From assembly GCA_003024985.2 (NCBI GenBank), contig PXIH01S0039379.1: a DNA stretch of 16,277 nucleotides, one strand, 5' to 3'. Under the pieces are notes generated by a model that worked only from the letters and a program-made list of their open reading frames with translations, was not told where the DNA came from and ran no database searches. Position 1 is the stretch's first letter, and each line of letters opens with the position of its first letter. The DNA is from Euperipatoides rowelli. Lineage: Eukaryota > Onychophora > Udeonychophora > Euonychophora > Peripatopsidae. Shown here piece by piece: positions 1 through 9,160 of this stretch. A program made the translations under genes and the position numbers.

Positions 1-48
1 TGATAGTATAGGGTACAATTGGTGCAAGTTTCATGAAAATTAAAAATG

Positions 49-116
49 TTAACTGCCCCAGCTGTGCTCATCTCTCAGAAAATGACTCTTAAATACAAAA
101 GAATATCTGTCAAAAT
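49..116 (-). CDS. Candidate 3' terminal exon, unrecognised gene (weak)
   Basis: On the minus strand a good acceptor (pyrimidine-rich stretch ending GCAG, 117-120) precedes a stretch that reads open in the frame starting FDRYSFVFKSHF and ending HSWGS before a TAA at 49-51. The composition looks like real protein, but it is only about 22 residues. It would be downstream of the exon pair at 286-653 if both belong to one gene. The phase needed (one base carried over) does not match the simplest donor of that pair, so the connection is unproven. It could be chance. No function can be assigned. Confidence 0.2.
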
Positions 117-285
117 CTGCATGAATAAAATAAGTGAATGGGATTACTTCATCTTGGCCCATATATAAGTTGAGACAGGATTACTGAAATATAAAATACA
201 GAAAGGATGAGAGATATAATATGATAGAAAAGATATGATGAATATAATGTGAATAACATTGAAGAAAATAAATTTTTATCTTAAA

Positions 286-653
286 TCAATCCAGAAGAAA
301 TGATGCAGCAACACTGAGAAAGTTGATTGTACAGTAAACTTGAAGCTGACGGAAGTTTCCACCAGCCGCACGAAGCAGACGAATAGCTGCCTGCCCTTGA
401 CTGATGTATGGTGTCCGGTCTGTTAAAATGCTGAGATAATAAAGATGATCACATTAATAATTTCTTCAGTCTATTTTTCAGATAGTCAAAGTGCTGATGT
501 CTCCAGAGTCATAATTCCAACCGCAGAGTTTACCAAGAGATAATCCAATAGTGTTTGTAAGTTGCCAGCGAATCTTGCCAAAAATAATGTGGTTCCCGAT
601 CCAGAGCAGTGCTAATATTCACCAGTGAGCTCACAAGGAACAATAACTTTGCG
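286..653 (-). CDS. Partial host gene: two candidate exons around a 103-bp intron
   Basis: The minus strand is open from about 653 to 534 (readable part includes STALDREPHYFWQDS), with no in-frame ATG, so it is probably an internal exon. It ends at a GTAAAC donor (528-533). The intron runs to a TTTATTATCTCAG acceptor (431-433). Exon 2 starts at 430 and reads ILTDRTPYISQGQAAIRLL, then RAAGGNFRQLQ, ending at a TGA at 286-288 if it runs on, or at a GTTTAC donor at 334-339. Exon 1 ends with two codon bases and exon 2 supplies the third, giving a Cys codon, so the phases agree. The stretch is GC-richer than its surroundings. The sequence looks helical (HEAT/ARM-like at most), but I do not recognise the family. 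The upstream acceptor is uncertain (611, 629 or 653). Antisense frames over parts of this stretch are also open, which lowers certainty. Confidence 0.42.
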
Positions 654-660
654 CTGCGAT

Positions 661-1494
661 TTAATTTTAAGGTACGGCATAAATTTTATACTTGAGTTAG
701 TTATATAGTTTGACCACGCAAAGTAATTTTTTTCTTATGTAAATTGTTTTCTTTGTATTTTAAATTTAAAAAAAGGGAAATTTAAATTTATCAATATTTG
801 GAGTTTTAAATGTTTTAATTTGTAAATTTTTATTATATTAGCCACGGCCTAATGGCCATAATAAACTTAAATATGTTTCCCTAAATCCTCTTTATGGCGT
901 GATCAATTTTTTATTATGTAGTGCAGACTAGTCAGTGCTAGGGGTGTCCATACGAGCTTAGTTTAGATATGATAGTCAGAATTTTTATAATATTTTTATG
1001 TATTGTTTAGGCACGTGTGATAGGCTGCATTTACGATATTTATAAATCTAAATATCAAGCGAGGTAATATTCAAAATATATTATATCTGTAGTCTTCAGT
1101 TATTTCTCCGAATGGTTGTGTTACAAAATAGAGTTGGATGTTCTTTTACTTTTAGATGTTGTCAAGTCAAGATGAAAAGTTCCATTTTTACATAAACATA
1201 GTTGCTAGTTAGATTTAAGTCCAATGTCTAGTTGCATTAATTTGTTAGAGAAATCCATAAACTGTAATTTAAAAAAGGTATTGTCTATATGGTCATGCTG
1301 GCCCTGAGTGAGGCAATAATACTGTATTTAGGAAAAAAATGAATCAAAAACAAAAATCAATAACTGATTTTAAAAAACAAGAATTTTTTTTCTTTGATAT
1401 ATTGGAACTTTTAAATGTTTTTTTTTTTGCTTTTATTACTTTTAATAATACCACACATTTATTTTATAAATCATTGTTTAAAATTACTGTAGTA
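661..1494. other. AT-rich stretch without recognised gene
   Basis: This stretch is very AT-rich, with homopolymer tracts such as the T-run near 1410-1428. No open frame, splice-bounded exon or clear repeat boundary was recognised. Confidence 0.6.
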
Positions 1495-1842
1495 GGCTGG
1501 CGCCACACTTGAAAATACGAAAACTCGTGTTGCAGCGTGGTGATGTTAAAGAATATAGGTTGCAATCAGCAGCGCCACACTCAAAAGCACAGTGATTTTG
1601 CATTGACCCACGGTGACCTGAGTTGGTTTTCGGGGAAATAATTATAGAGATGGTTTTAAAAATTAAGCGTCAACTCACGGTGAAACCACGGCCACCATTT
1701 TATACAACAAAAGTCACTAGTTTAAAAACTACCGCGAGGTAATGCACATAGAGTCTGACACCCATTTTATTTTTCACCGAATTTCATCATGAGTCAACGG
1801 GCAGCATCGCGAGTTGTCGTATCTTCCAGTGTGGCGCCGGCC
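1495..1842. mobile_element. TA-flanked MITE with ~39-bp terminal inverted repeats
   Basis: The left end begins GGCTGGCGCCACACTTGAAA. The right end, read in reverse complement, begins GGCCGGCGCCACACTGGAAG. The two stay alignable for about 39 bases (through ATACGAnAACTCG and TGC) with about six mismatches. Both ends are flanked by TA (1493-1494 and 1843-1844), consistent with a TA target duplication. The interior is richer in CpG than the surrounding DNA and has no coding capacity. A third partial copy of the terminal motif (GCGCCACAC) lies inside at 1572-1580, suggesting terminal rearrangement or a nested copy. TA target use occurs in Tc1/mariner and some other DNA transposon groups; I cannot assign the superfamily. 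Confidence 0.8.
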
Positions 1843-1955
1843 TAAGCTATAACACAATATGATTACTGACATTATTTTTATACAATGCTGTGTAAATTAA
1901 TAATAATTTTTTTATTTACAGTACTATAATTAGAAATTGAAAAAAGACATGTTAC

Positions 1956-2156
1956 CAAAGGTGTATTTAGGGTAGGGGTCCAGGTCTGGACACCCCCAAA
2001 ATTTTAAAGTTTAAAAATCTCAACAGCCAGAAAAAAAAGCTTATCAAATCTGTCAAAAGGGAAACAAAACATCCATAAAAAAAAGCTTATCAAAAATATA
2101 CAACCCAGACTCCTTCCCCCCCCCCCTCCCCAAATAATTTTTTGGCTACTCCCCTG
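1956..2156. mobile_element. hAT-type MITE with 8-bp target duplication
   Basis: The element is 201 bp. The flanks are CATGTTAC (1948-1955) and CATGTAAC (2157-2164), seven of eight identical, as expected for an aged hAT target duplication. The right tip in reverse complement reads CAGGGGAGTAGCCA, very like the CAGGGGCGTAGCCA tip of many animal hAT elements. The left tip CAAAGGTGTATTTAGGG is a degraded form of CAGGGGCGTATTTAGGG. Inside are a GTCCAG-GT-CTGGAC hairpin near the left end, two copies of AAAAAAAAGCTTATCAAA, and a C-run (about 2115-2127). It is non-autonomous; the short open frame across it on the minus strand is not a gene. Confidence 0.8.
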
Positions 2157-2269
2157 CATGTAACTATTATTTGTGCAATTCGGTTTTCCAGGCACACCTC
2201 CCCATTATTAGCAAAAATAATAGAGAGTATATACTATATATAGATTTATACATTTTTGTGAAAATTTCC

Positions 2270-2296
2270 AATCTGAATAACTGAAACATTCAGATT
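2270..2296. repeat. Hairpin, 9-bp arms
   Basis: AATCTGAAT and ATTCAGATT form perfect 9-bp arms around a 9-nt loop. They are followed by a repeated GATTAGAGA / GGATTAGAGG motif, which suggests an old dispersed repeat. Confidence 0.6.
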
Positions 2297-3611
2297 AGAG
2301 AGATTCTGGATTAGAGGAATGTTAGTGTACAGACGTGTAAACATTATACTGTTTTATTGCTGTATTTTTTGCAATTTCTATATCTTAGTAATATCCTTGA
2401 ATGCTAATAAACTTTATCACTACATACCAGATACAGACAAACACCATTATTTAATATTAATTGCATAGTAATATATAATTTTAATAAATTTTTAATATAA
2501 TGGAAAAACATCAATCATTATTAAAACCTGAACCTTTGACAAATGGCATTAACAAATAGTGAAAAGTTCAAAACTTTTAAATAAATATTTACAACGTTGA
2601 AAAATAACAAACTACTCAGGCATAAAATAATCATAAATCATAATCGTATTTGCAGGATGGGGAATGACTAGAATAAAAATATTTAAAAAATGATTTTAAA
2701 CATAATATCCTAATAATCTTTTCAAGTTCTAAAAAAAAAATGTTAATATGCCTCGACAGCTTTATTTTAAATATAGCAATTGATATTTTGAAATTGGTAA
2801 ATGTTTTTAATTATATATTCCTATTAAATGTGCTGTGCATTTTATTTTTTTTAAAAAAAAAAAAATTACAGCAGCCTAAGACATTTAAAAAAAAACTATT
2901 ATAGACAAACAGAAGGGAAAGGTAATCATTTTAAAATTTAAAAAAAAAAATAGATTTAAAAATGAATTTAACAACAAAAGAGAAATTAAAATAATAATAG
3001 TTATTATGAGGTTTCCTTAATAATAACTACAGTATATTATTTTAATCACACTTTGTGATTTTTGTACGATATAATTTTTTATCTTACAAAAATTAATTGA
3101 CTTATAATTTGTATTCTGTATGAAGTCTGTAACTGTCTGTGTATTGGAATAAATGATTTTTAAACATTTTATAACATTTTAAATTTCCATATATTTGTTG
3201 TATTTTTTTTTTAAACACAAACCTTTATTTACTTAAATAAAATTACATGATACATGCTAATAAAAATTTCCCAATAAAAAAATTGTGTTATTTTAATACT
3301 TTTTATCATTATATTTCAGTAGCCTAAATTAAAATTATTTTTATTATGGACTAGCTGAAAAGTCCATTGTGAATTGAAATACTACGGGGCCCTAGGTATC
3401 CCCTTCCCTGATACCTGCTTTCCCCATCTCTCCACCCCCCCCCCCCTATTCCTAAAATAACATACTGTAAATCTCTTAGTGAGAAGACATTGTTTTAAAA
3501 TGTTCAAATGAAAAAAAATTGTGGTTTTTATTAGGCTAATCTGTATTACAGTAAATCTTATCCTATTGTTTAATAATTAGTAAATGCTAATCTAACTATA
3601 ATAGAAGGAAA
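2297..3611. other. AT-rich stretch with degraded repeat fragments
   Basis: No gene was recognised. The stretch contains A-runs and T-runs, one copy of the AATCACA hairpin (3044-3060), and a short GC-richer piece at about 3385-3446. That piece starts GGGGCCCTAGGTATCC, contains AGGTATC/GATACCT inverted arms and ends in a C-run. It resembles the GGGCCC-type ends seen again at 7502-7743 and may be a solo end of a related MITE. Confidence 0.55.
3044..3060. repeat. AATCACA-CTT-TGTGATT hairpin, copy 1
   Basis: This is a perfect 7-bp inverted repeat with a 3-nt loop. The same motif recurs at 7922-7936 (6-bp arms) and 8333-8349, so it belongs to a dispersed repeat family. Confidence 0.75.
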
Positions 3612-3711
3612 GTTTGGCATTGACTTCTGTCATGCTGCTCGGCCATCTTCGGCAAGCCGATGACGCCCAAAGGTGTTTTTGCTCTATTTTCTGTCCATAG
3701 ATGTGGCTGTA

Positions 3712-3792
3712 TCCGTCATTTTTGACGGGCTTTTAAGTATAGCAAGCTAAGAAAGAAAAAATTTATGTCCGTCATTTTTGACGGCCTTTTAA
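3712..3792. repeat. Duplicated CCGTCA-TTTT-TGACGG hairpin
   Basis: Two direct copies of a 25-bp segment lie 56 bp apart (3712-3736 and 3768-3792). They differ by one base (GGGC versus GGCC), and each holds a perfect hairpin with 6-bp arms and a TTTT loop. The upstream sequence 3630-3680 is CpG-richer than the background and holds another TGACG. TGACG is the half-site bound by CREB/ATF-type bZIP factors in animals, so a regulatory role is possible, but duplicated transposon sequence is equally possible. Confidence 0.6.
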
Positions 3793-4487
3793 ACTAGTAA
3801 TAATAATAATAAAATATTTTTTATCGAAACGTGTGAAATCTAAGTACGTGAAAAATCTTACGCATGTGCTTTTCTATAAAGATGAGTAACTATAGGATTG
3901 TTATTATTTGAGATATTACATTACAACATAAGCTATTATATCATTTAAAACAAAAAATTTTAATACAAACACAAGTATCTAAATAGTCTAAAAATTAAAT
4001 TAAATATTTTTATATATATAGGCTAACAGAGAGATAATTATAAACTTCACATATAGGCTACAGTAATAAAATTGATATAACCACAAATACCATAAGTCTA
4101 ACTATAATGTACTGTAAATTTTAAAAACTAATTCAGCAGATTAATCTTTAAAATGACAAAAATTATAAATTGTGGCTTTTTTCACAATTTTTCAAATTAA
4201 AATTTATTGAATGCAGTACCGAATTCCATCAAAAGCAACTTGAAATTCAAACTTTTAATAATCATCAAAAATTAAATAGAAAAAAAAAACTAATAAATGG
4301 CCTTATATTTTTTGAGGAAGTGATAAGTTAAGACCCTTTTACCAATTAATTATCAGAGGTTATCTAACATGGCCTTATTATCAAGTTATAAAAATAGCCT
4401 AGTCACAAATGAATAATTTTAAAAAAGTTTTTGAAATTAACATTTTTTTAGAAATATATTTTTTTAAAAAAAAAAAAAAACCCTATA
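3793..4487. other. AT-rich stretch without recognised gene
   Basis: There is a short (TAA)n tract at about 3799-3814, then AT-rich DNA ending in a long A-run (about 4468-4480). No open frame or splice-bounded exon was recognised. Confidence 0.6.
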
Positions 4488-4550
4488 CAGCAGGGTTTAT
4501 CAATCAGTGGTTGTTGTGCTACTGGCGGTACTTGAAAGATGACTTAGTAG
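4488..4550 (+). mobile_element. hAT-like terminal sequence
   Basis: The segment reads CAGGGTTTATCAATC, then a stretch including CTACTGGCGGTACTTGAAAG. This pattern (CAGGGTTTCTCAA... followed by a GGCGGTAC-type stem) is typical of the left end of many animal hAT elements. A related tip in inverted orientation lies at 6640-6702 (12 of 15 tip bases match), but no convincing 8-bp target duplication joins the two. It is either one old element interrupted by the LINE at 4779-6165, or two separate fragments. Confidence 0.45.
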
Positions 4551-4778
4551 TAGCTTACTTGAATAACAGGTGGATATTTTTTTTTTAATTTATGAAATTA
4601 TGAAATACAAAAACATCATAATTTCAATATTTAAAGATAAATTATTACATGTTTTCTTCCTCGCCTGTCTAGCCTTACAGTATTGATTGCTCACCCCAAG
4701 AATGTATGCAATCAGAACATGCATTCACCAATGTGTGTCTATTTTAATTTTATGACAAAGCTAAGGTAGTGATTTAGA

Positions 4779-5335
4779 TTTATTTATCTAAGCAAATTGC
4801 TTTTAAATATACAAGATATGAAAGTACAACAATAAAATTTACAACAAATTAAAATTTCAAACAAGATGAACAGGCCATATATATACGGTACATTTAAAAT
4901 AAATATACATAAATGATACAAATAAAAACAAAGCAAAAATAACATCAGTAAGATTACGGTTATAATCTTACAGATTAAGTACACACAATTATTAATTTCT
5001 TCTAAACTTCTAATATAAAACGTAAAATAATCAATAAAGACTGAAATAGTACAACCAACTATTCAAATAAATGCCCAACAAGTAAGCCAAGGACCACCAG
5101 AAAACTATGAATCAAAAAAAAAAAGACAAAGAACGATCGAATCAAGATTATTTTTTATACACAACAAAAAAAAAAAAAATACAAAACATAGAAAATGTAA
5201 AGTGAAAACTACCATACTTAGGCTATATTTTGAATAATCATCAAAAAGAACACAAATCCAGATTAAATACTGTAGCCTACTCACAAAAATCAATGTTTTA
5301 ACTAAGTTACATTTGTAAATTCCTTTAGAGTAGGC
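4779..5335 (-). mobile_element. 3' untranslated region of CR1/Jockey-like LINE
   Basis: This continues, in the minus-strand direction, from the stop codon of the reverse-transcriptase remnant at 5336. It has no coding capacity, is T-rich in the sense direction, and ends in AGATAAATAAATC, a short tail like the simple tails that end CR1-type LINEs. The boundary at 4779 is inferred from that tail, not from a target duplication. Confidence 0.5.
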
Positions 5336-6165
5336 CTATACAGGTGTTTTTTTAATAATTTTTTAAACATAAAAATTGAATTAGCCATAGGCCTAATTAT
5401 ATTATTTGGGAAACTGTTTCACCAAACAATAGATCTATTTTGTATATATCTCCTTTGAATCTCTAATCTACAATAGTTAAGATTTAATTTGAAGCCATTA
5501 TTTCTAGTAGCCTCAAAGGCACATATCTTAAACAGTCCATCTCCATATCTAGCTATATGACTGTACATAAATATCAGATCATTATAAGCTTTGAGATGGA
5601 GTGAATAACCCTATTTTCTTATTCTAGATTCATAGTCCATATATTTCAGGTTATATACCATTTTTGTCATTTTCCTGAATTATTTATTCAAGATATCATT
5701 TTCTTTTTTTTTGATCCTATGATACTTATTGCAGAACAATAGTCCAAATGAGACTGTGTATAGGACCGGTAAAGATTGCTAAATAGTTCACAATTCAAAA
5801 CATGTAAAGTTTTTTTTTATCATAGCCATTTTCATTCTAATTTTTTTTGTAATATTGTCCAGATGAAGTCCAAAAGATAGATTGTCCTCAAACCAAACTC
5901 CCAAGTCTTTGTGTTGATGTACCTAAACAATATCCATTCCATCAATTTAAAACTCATTTTATTTCATTTATTATAATTGAAACCAAAAGACATATTATAG
6001 CCTACTGTTTTTTCAATATTAATCTTCAACAGATTTTGTACTGCCCACTAATTTATCTTGTCTAAGTCGTCATGTAAAACTGACTGATCTTTCATCGATC
6101 TTAACTCACTAAATATTTTAAGGTCATCCGCGTATGACAGATCAGAAGAATCCAAACCTTGATAT
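5336..6165 (-). pseudogene. 5'-truncated LINE ORF2 (reverse transcriptase C-terminal part), CR1/Jockey-like
   Basis: Several frames of the minus strand give successive blocks of a non-LTR retrotransposon reverse transcriptase. These are YADDLKIFSELRS (catalytic YxDD box, about 6111-6138), DDLDKIN followed by a stop where W is usual, HQHKDLGVWFEDNLSFG (the KDLGV motif after the thumb, about 5895-5912), ITKKIRMKMAMIKKNFTC, LFSNLYRSYTQSHLDYC (the usual LYKSLVRPHLEYC block), and YCRLEIQRRYIQ before NSFPNN (the usual WNSLP block, about 5407-5427). It ends at a stop at 5336-5338. At least three frame changes and several stops break it, so it is dead. Upstream of the YADD box the typical PQGS...INDL region is missing and a CA-repeat lies nearby, so the copy is 5'-truncated as LINEs usually are. 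CR1, L2 and Jockey cannot be separated from this piece alone. Confidence 0.9.
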
Positions 6166-6261
6166 ACTGTATGACTGCAATTAGTACATCGCCTTAATTT
6201 GATTGATTCATTCAAACAGCCTTGATTCCATGCACATGCTGTGAATATGTGTATGCATATT

Positions 6262-6280
6262 ACACACACACACACACACA
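6262..6280. repeat. (AC)n microsatellite
   Basis: This is a perfect dinucleotide run of nine and a half units, just beyond the truncated 5' side of the LINE. Its minus-strand translation is the CVCVCV start of a spurious short frame. Confidence 0.95.
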
Positions 6281-6639
6281 AAGTGTAAATATAACAAAAT
6301 TTATTTCACTTTAAATGGACTTTGTCTTCATATTAAGAATTGAAATAGCTTTTATAATTCAATTTTCTACTATTCTTATTTATATTTTATCTAGAAATGG
6401 CAGGAATGTAAACAGGAGCTATTAGTACGCTGAAAAATTAAAAGTTAATGATTTATAATAAAAAAAATTAAAAGCAATATTATTAGTATTAAATACATGA
6501 AATATATTATGTGGTTGTTGGTTATCAGAAAAATGGTAAAAAAAGAGCTTATCAAATAAACATAATTGCTTTATTTTATTTTTTGTTGTTGTTAACATGA
6601 AAAATTTGATTTTCAAAAAAATCTGGCAACACTAATTCA

Positions 6640-6702
6640 TGGGTGGTAGCAAAATTTTTGATTTGTGTGGTACACATCTTTAAAAAGATTGAGAACCCAT
6701 GG
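6640..6702 (-). mobile_element. hAT-like terminal sequence, inverted
   Basis: In reverse complement this reads CATGGGTTCTCAATCTTTTT, followed by a stretch with GTGTACCACAC. It matches the common hAT end pattern CAGTGGTTCTCAA...GTACCAC. The tip points right (about 6701), so the element body would lie at lower coordinates. See 4488-4550 for the possible partner end. Confidence 0.45.
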
Positions 6703-6715
6703 TCTAAAATATATG

Positions 6716-6885
6716 TATGACAACTTCCCATAAATAGGAATAGGTATGAAAGGAGGATTCTGTGAATTTTCAGGAATTTTCAAGATAATGGCCTTGATAT
6801 CACTTCTAGTGTTACCAAACTTTCTGGTATTTTGCCATTCAGGTTTTCCCCTAAGTATCATCAAACTCTCGGGGAATTTGACGTA
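6716..6885 (-). CDS. Coding-like fragment, unrecognised
   Basis: The minus strand is open and reads LYVKFPESLMILRGKPEWQ, then a basic stretch including KFGNTRSDIKAIILK and IPENSQNPPFIPIPIYGKL. Residue composition looks like genuine protein, more so than neighbouring random frames. It runs into the hAT-like end at 6702, after which the frame is not meaningful. There is no clear acceptor upstream (an A-run lies there) and no paralogue in the window. It may be a remnant of transposon or host coding sequence; I do not recognise the family. Confidence 0.25.
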
Positions 6886-7160
6886 CAGATTGTTTTTTTT
6901 TTTTTGCTATATGACATAAGTGTCATTGAACTGTCATGCTATATGAAAGCAAGTAGTTTGAGGATTAGTAATTTTGTGGTATGCTTAATGGGCAACTTAA
7001 ATATTATGTGAGCACGGTTGGTAGCATTTGAGTAGGGAATGTCCTAAATTCAACGATATGGCTCCATAGCATGGAATTATCAATTAGCTATTATAAAAAT
7101 ACAAGTCCTGTACATGTGTGGTATTTTCAGACCTGAGCAGTTGTCTGAGTTCGATCTTAC

Positions 7161-7177
7161 CTAGGCTAGTAGCCTAG
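7161..7177. repeat. CTAGGCTA-G-TAGCCTAG palindrome
   Basis: This perfect inverted repeat has 8-bp arms around a single base. It is built on the TAGGCTA/TAGCCTA word that recurs throughout the window. Confidence 0.7.
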
Positions 7178-7189
7178 TGTGTAGGACTA

Positions 7190-8360
7190 AAATTGGGCTA
7201 TTTATAAAATAAATATTCATCTCTTTCAGAAATTAGTGATTAAATTTTCTTTATTTTTTTTTGTTCTAATAATGATTGCATTTATTTTATGAGATTGTAT
7301 CCCTAAAAAAATTATGCATTGGTATTAATCCTTTAATATGAAATTTAATGTGAAAATAAGTGTAGACATGCATTTTCAGACCAAAAAGAAAGAGGAAATA
7401 TCTGTCAATAAATCACCCTAACAAATATATTTTCAATATATGTTACTGCACAAAGTGATTATTCCTGAATTCAATTGCAAGTAGCCTCAGAGCCATTATA
7501 ACAGCATTTTAGGTCCTGGGCAAAACAATGCACTGGGGTCCCTTCCCCTCTCCCCATTATACAATAAAAATGTATATGGTAATAAAATTAAACCTTTGAA
7601 TTTATTAGTATTTTTTATGAAGGTTCTGATTTATAATTGGAGGAAAGTATTTCTTCTAAAGAGAGAAAAACAAAAATTAGGCTATCAATTATATAATCAA
7701 ATATTATCCTTTTTAAACCCCAGTGCCAATGGGCCCTGTGCTGTGTTAAAATAGTACTGTTCAGCCTGTCCACATTTATTAGTATGATATTCTAAAAGAC
7801 CAATGTCAGATTATCCGCTTATGAAAATAGTCAGCTCAAGGCAGCAATTGACTACAAAAGCATCGCATAAACATTAATAAAGCAATTCTATTGATCAATA
7901 CATTTCGGAAATTAATTATTCATCACACTTTGTGATTTTTTTTAATAAACTCTAAGAGTAATTGTACATGTTTGTGAGTCTGTATACCTAAAAATTGTTT
8001 ATAAGATGTCAAAATTAAAGAAAGGGTGACTTTAAGTAGGTCACGTTTTATTTATTCCTATACAAGGATTGTAAAAACATTATTATAGCCTAGCAATGTT
8101 ATTTATCCTTTCAAAAATCATTTATTAATATTTCTTTATTATTTATTTTAATAGTAATTTTTCATATTTTATGAGATGTATGCCTAAAAATTGTACATAT
8201 AGATGTCAATATTAAAAAAGGGTGGCTCTGAGTAGGTAACCTTTTATTTATTCTTAACAAATATGTTGCAGAAATATTTTTAAAACAATGTTATTGATCT
8301 ACAGTAACTTATTTCAGAAATTACGAATTCTTAATCACACTTTGTGATTTGGTGTTATTC
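7190..8360. repeat. Diverged tandem repeat, unit about 196-206 bp, interrupted
   Basis: Matching landmarks recur. CCTAAAAATTGT is at 7987 and 8183 (a related CCCTAAAAAAATT at 7301). AAAGGGTGRCTnTRAGTAGGT is at about 8019 and 8216, each followed by TTTTATTTATT. The AATCACA hairpin is at 7922 and 8333, about two units apart, and has decayed in the unit between. TTTCnGAAATTA precedes the hairpin in both copies and also occurs at about 7227. The MITE at 7502-7743 appears to interrupt the array. One hairpin-bearing copy also lies far away at 3044, so the family is dispersed as well as tandem. Confidence 0.6.
7502..7743. mobile_element. MITE with imperfect terminal inverted repeats
   Basis: The left end runs CAGCATTTTAGGTCCTGGGC to GCACTGGGGT. 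The right end in reverse complement runs CAGCACAGGGCCCATT to GCACTGGGGT. The CAGCA tips and the inner GCACTGGGGT decamer are shared, with gaps between. The flanks CATTATAA (7494-7501) and TGTTAAAA (7744-7751) match at five of eight positions, weakly consistent with an old 8-bp hAT duplication. The interior is AT-rich and non-coding. Confidence 0.5.
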
Positions 8361-8379
8361 TAATATAGTGATTGTCTGT

Positions 8380-8590
8380 GATGAAAATATTATATAGCCT
8401 ACTATTGAAAGAAGCCGCTCAGTGGCTAGACAAGTTTTAAAATGTGTCCCAGTCTGTTTTTTAAAGTAATTGGAGTTATTAAGTTTTCTATAAAGTTGTC
8501 CAGCAAACTTTGGAACTCATTTTACATTGAATTTTCAAAAATTCATCCTCCAAGGCAGGGAGGTCAAATAGAGCCTGAAATAGCATGTCA
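8380..8590 (-). pseudogene. hAT transposase C-terminal remnant
   Basis: One minus-strand frame from 8586 reads MLFQALFDLPALEDEFLKIQ and continues CKMSSKVCWTTL to a stop at 8488-8490. A second, shifted frame then reads KLNNSNYFKKQ and, at about 8392-8436, TCLATERLLSIVGYI. The last block matches the hAT dimerisation signature (AT-x-x-SER-hFS-x-aG) in spacing and most key residues. Both the frame shift and the missing N-terminal two thirds show it is dead. The family assignment rests on this short motif. It may belong with the hAT-like ends nearby, but no continuous element can be drawn. Confidence 0.5.
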
Positions 8591-8599
8591 GATATAATT

Positions 8600-9160
8600 T
8601 AGCAGGGCTTTCAAGTAAATTAAACATCATTTGCTAGGATGAGTGGTTGAAGAGAAGTTGCAAACATTACCAATAAACTTACATTTCTATTCTATTATTA
8701 TATAAATAGGCTTAAAACATAAAGATCATTTGCAAATAATCACAAAATAATCATCAACCTATATCATTTGCCATGTTTTGTTATGCAATTCAATACTTGA
8801 TTTAATTACCTGGCTAAATGAATACTTAAACAAAGTTTACAAATTGTAAGCACCCAGGTACTTGATTCTCAGGATTGGATTACCTAAATGTATGATTCAT
8901 TTTTTATATCATTTTGTTATTTTTTAATAAAAATTTCTTAATGTACTATATGTCAATGAATTTTATATCATTTATATTAGCAAGCTATTTTTTTTTAGTA
9001 CCTTATTCAGGAAATATGTTGAACTTTACTGGTAATATATCCAATTCACTATTATATCTTTTTCAAAATTTTATCCAAAGAAATCTGTACCAAACTTTGA
9101 TGTTATTAAAGTGTCTTTTGCAGCAGCTAAGCTAAAGTCAAGGGTGATAGATGAATTTAC
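8600..9160. other. AT-rich stretch without recognised gene
   Basis: There is one 73-codon plus-strand open frame at 8914-9135. Its composition (Phe, Tyr, Leu, Asn, Ser) simply reflects AT-rich DNA, and it has no recognisable domain. A TTACCTGG motif near 8806 resembles the TTACCTGGG of the LINE tail at 9161-9620. Confidence 0.5.

Noticed and set aside
2004-2195. 63-codon minus-strand frame with a poly-Gly stretch
   Set aside because: It is the translation of the hAT MITE at 1956-2156; the Gly run is its C-run.
3700-3800. CRISPR-like direct repeats with hairpins
   Set aside because: Only two copies, a single spacer-like gap, and a eukaryotic context.
4784-4984. 66-codon hydrophobic minus-strand frame
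   Set aside because: Lies in the LINE 3' untranslated region; the hydrophobicity is a product of T-rich DNA.
8914-9135. 73-codon plus-strand hydrophobic frame
   Set aside because: Phe/Tyr/Leu/Ser/Asn composition follows from AT-rich DNA; no domain and no splice or promoter context.
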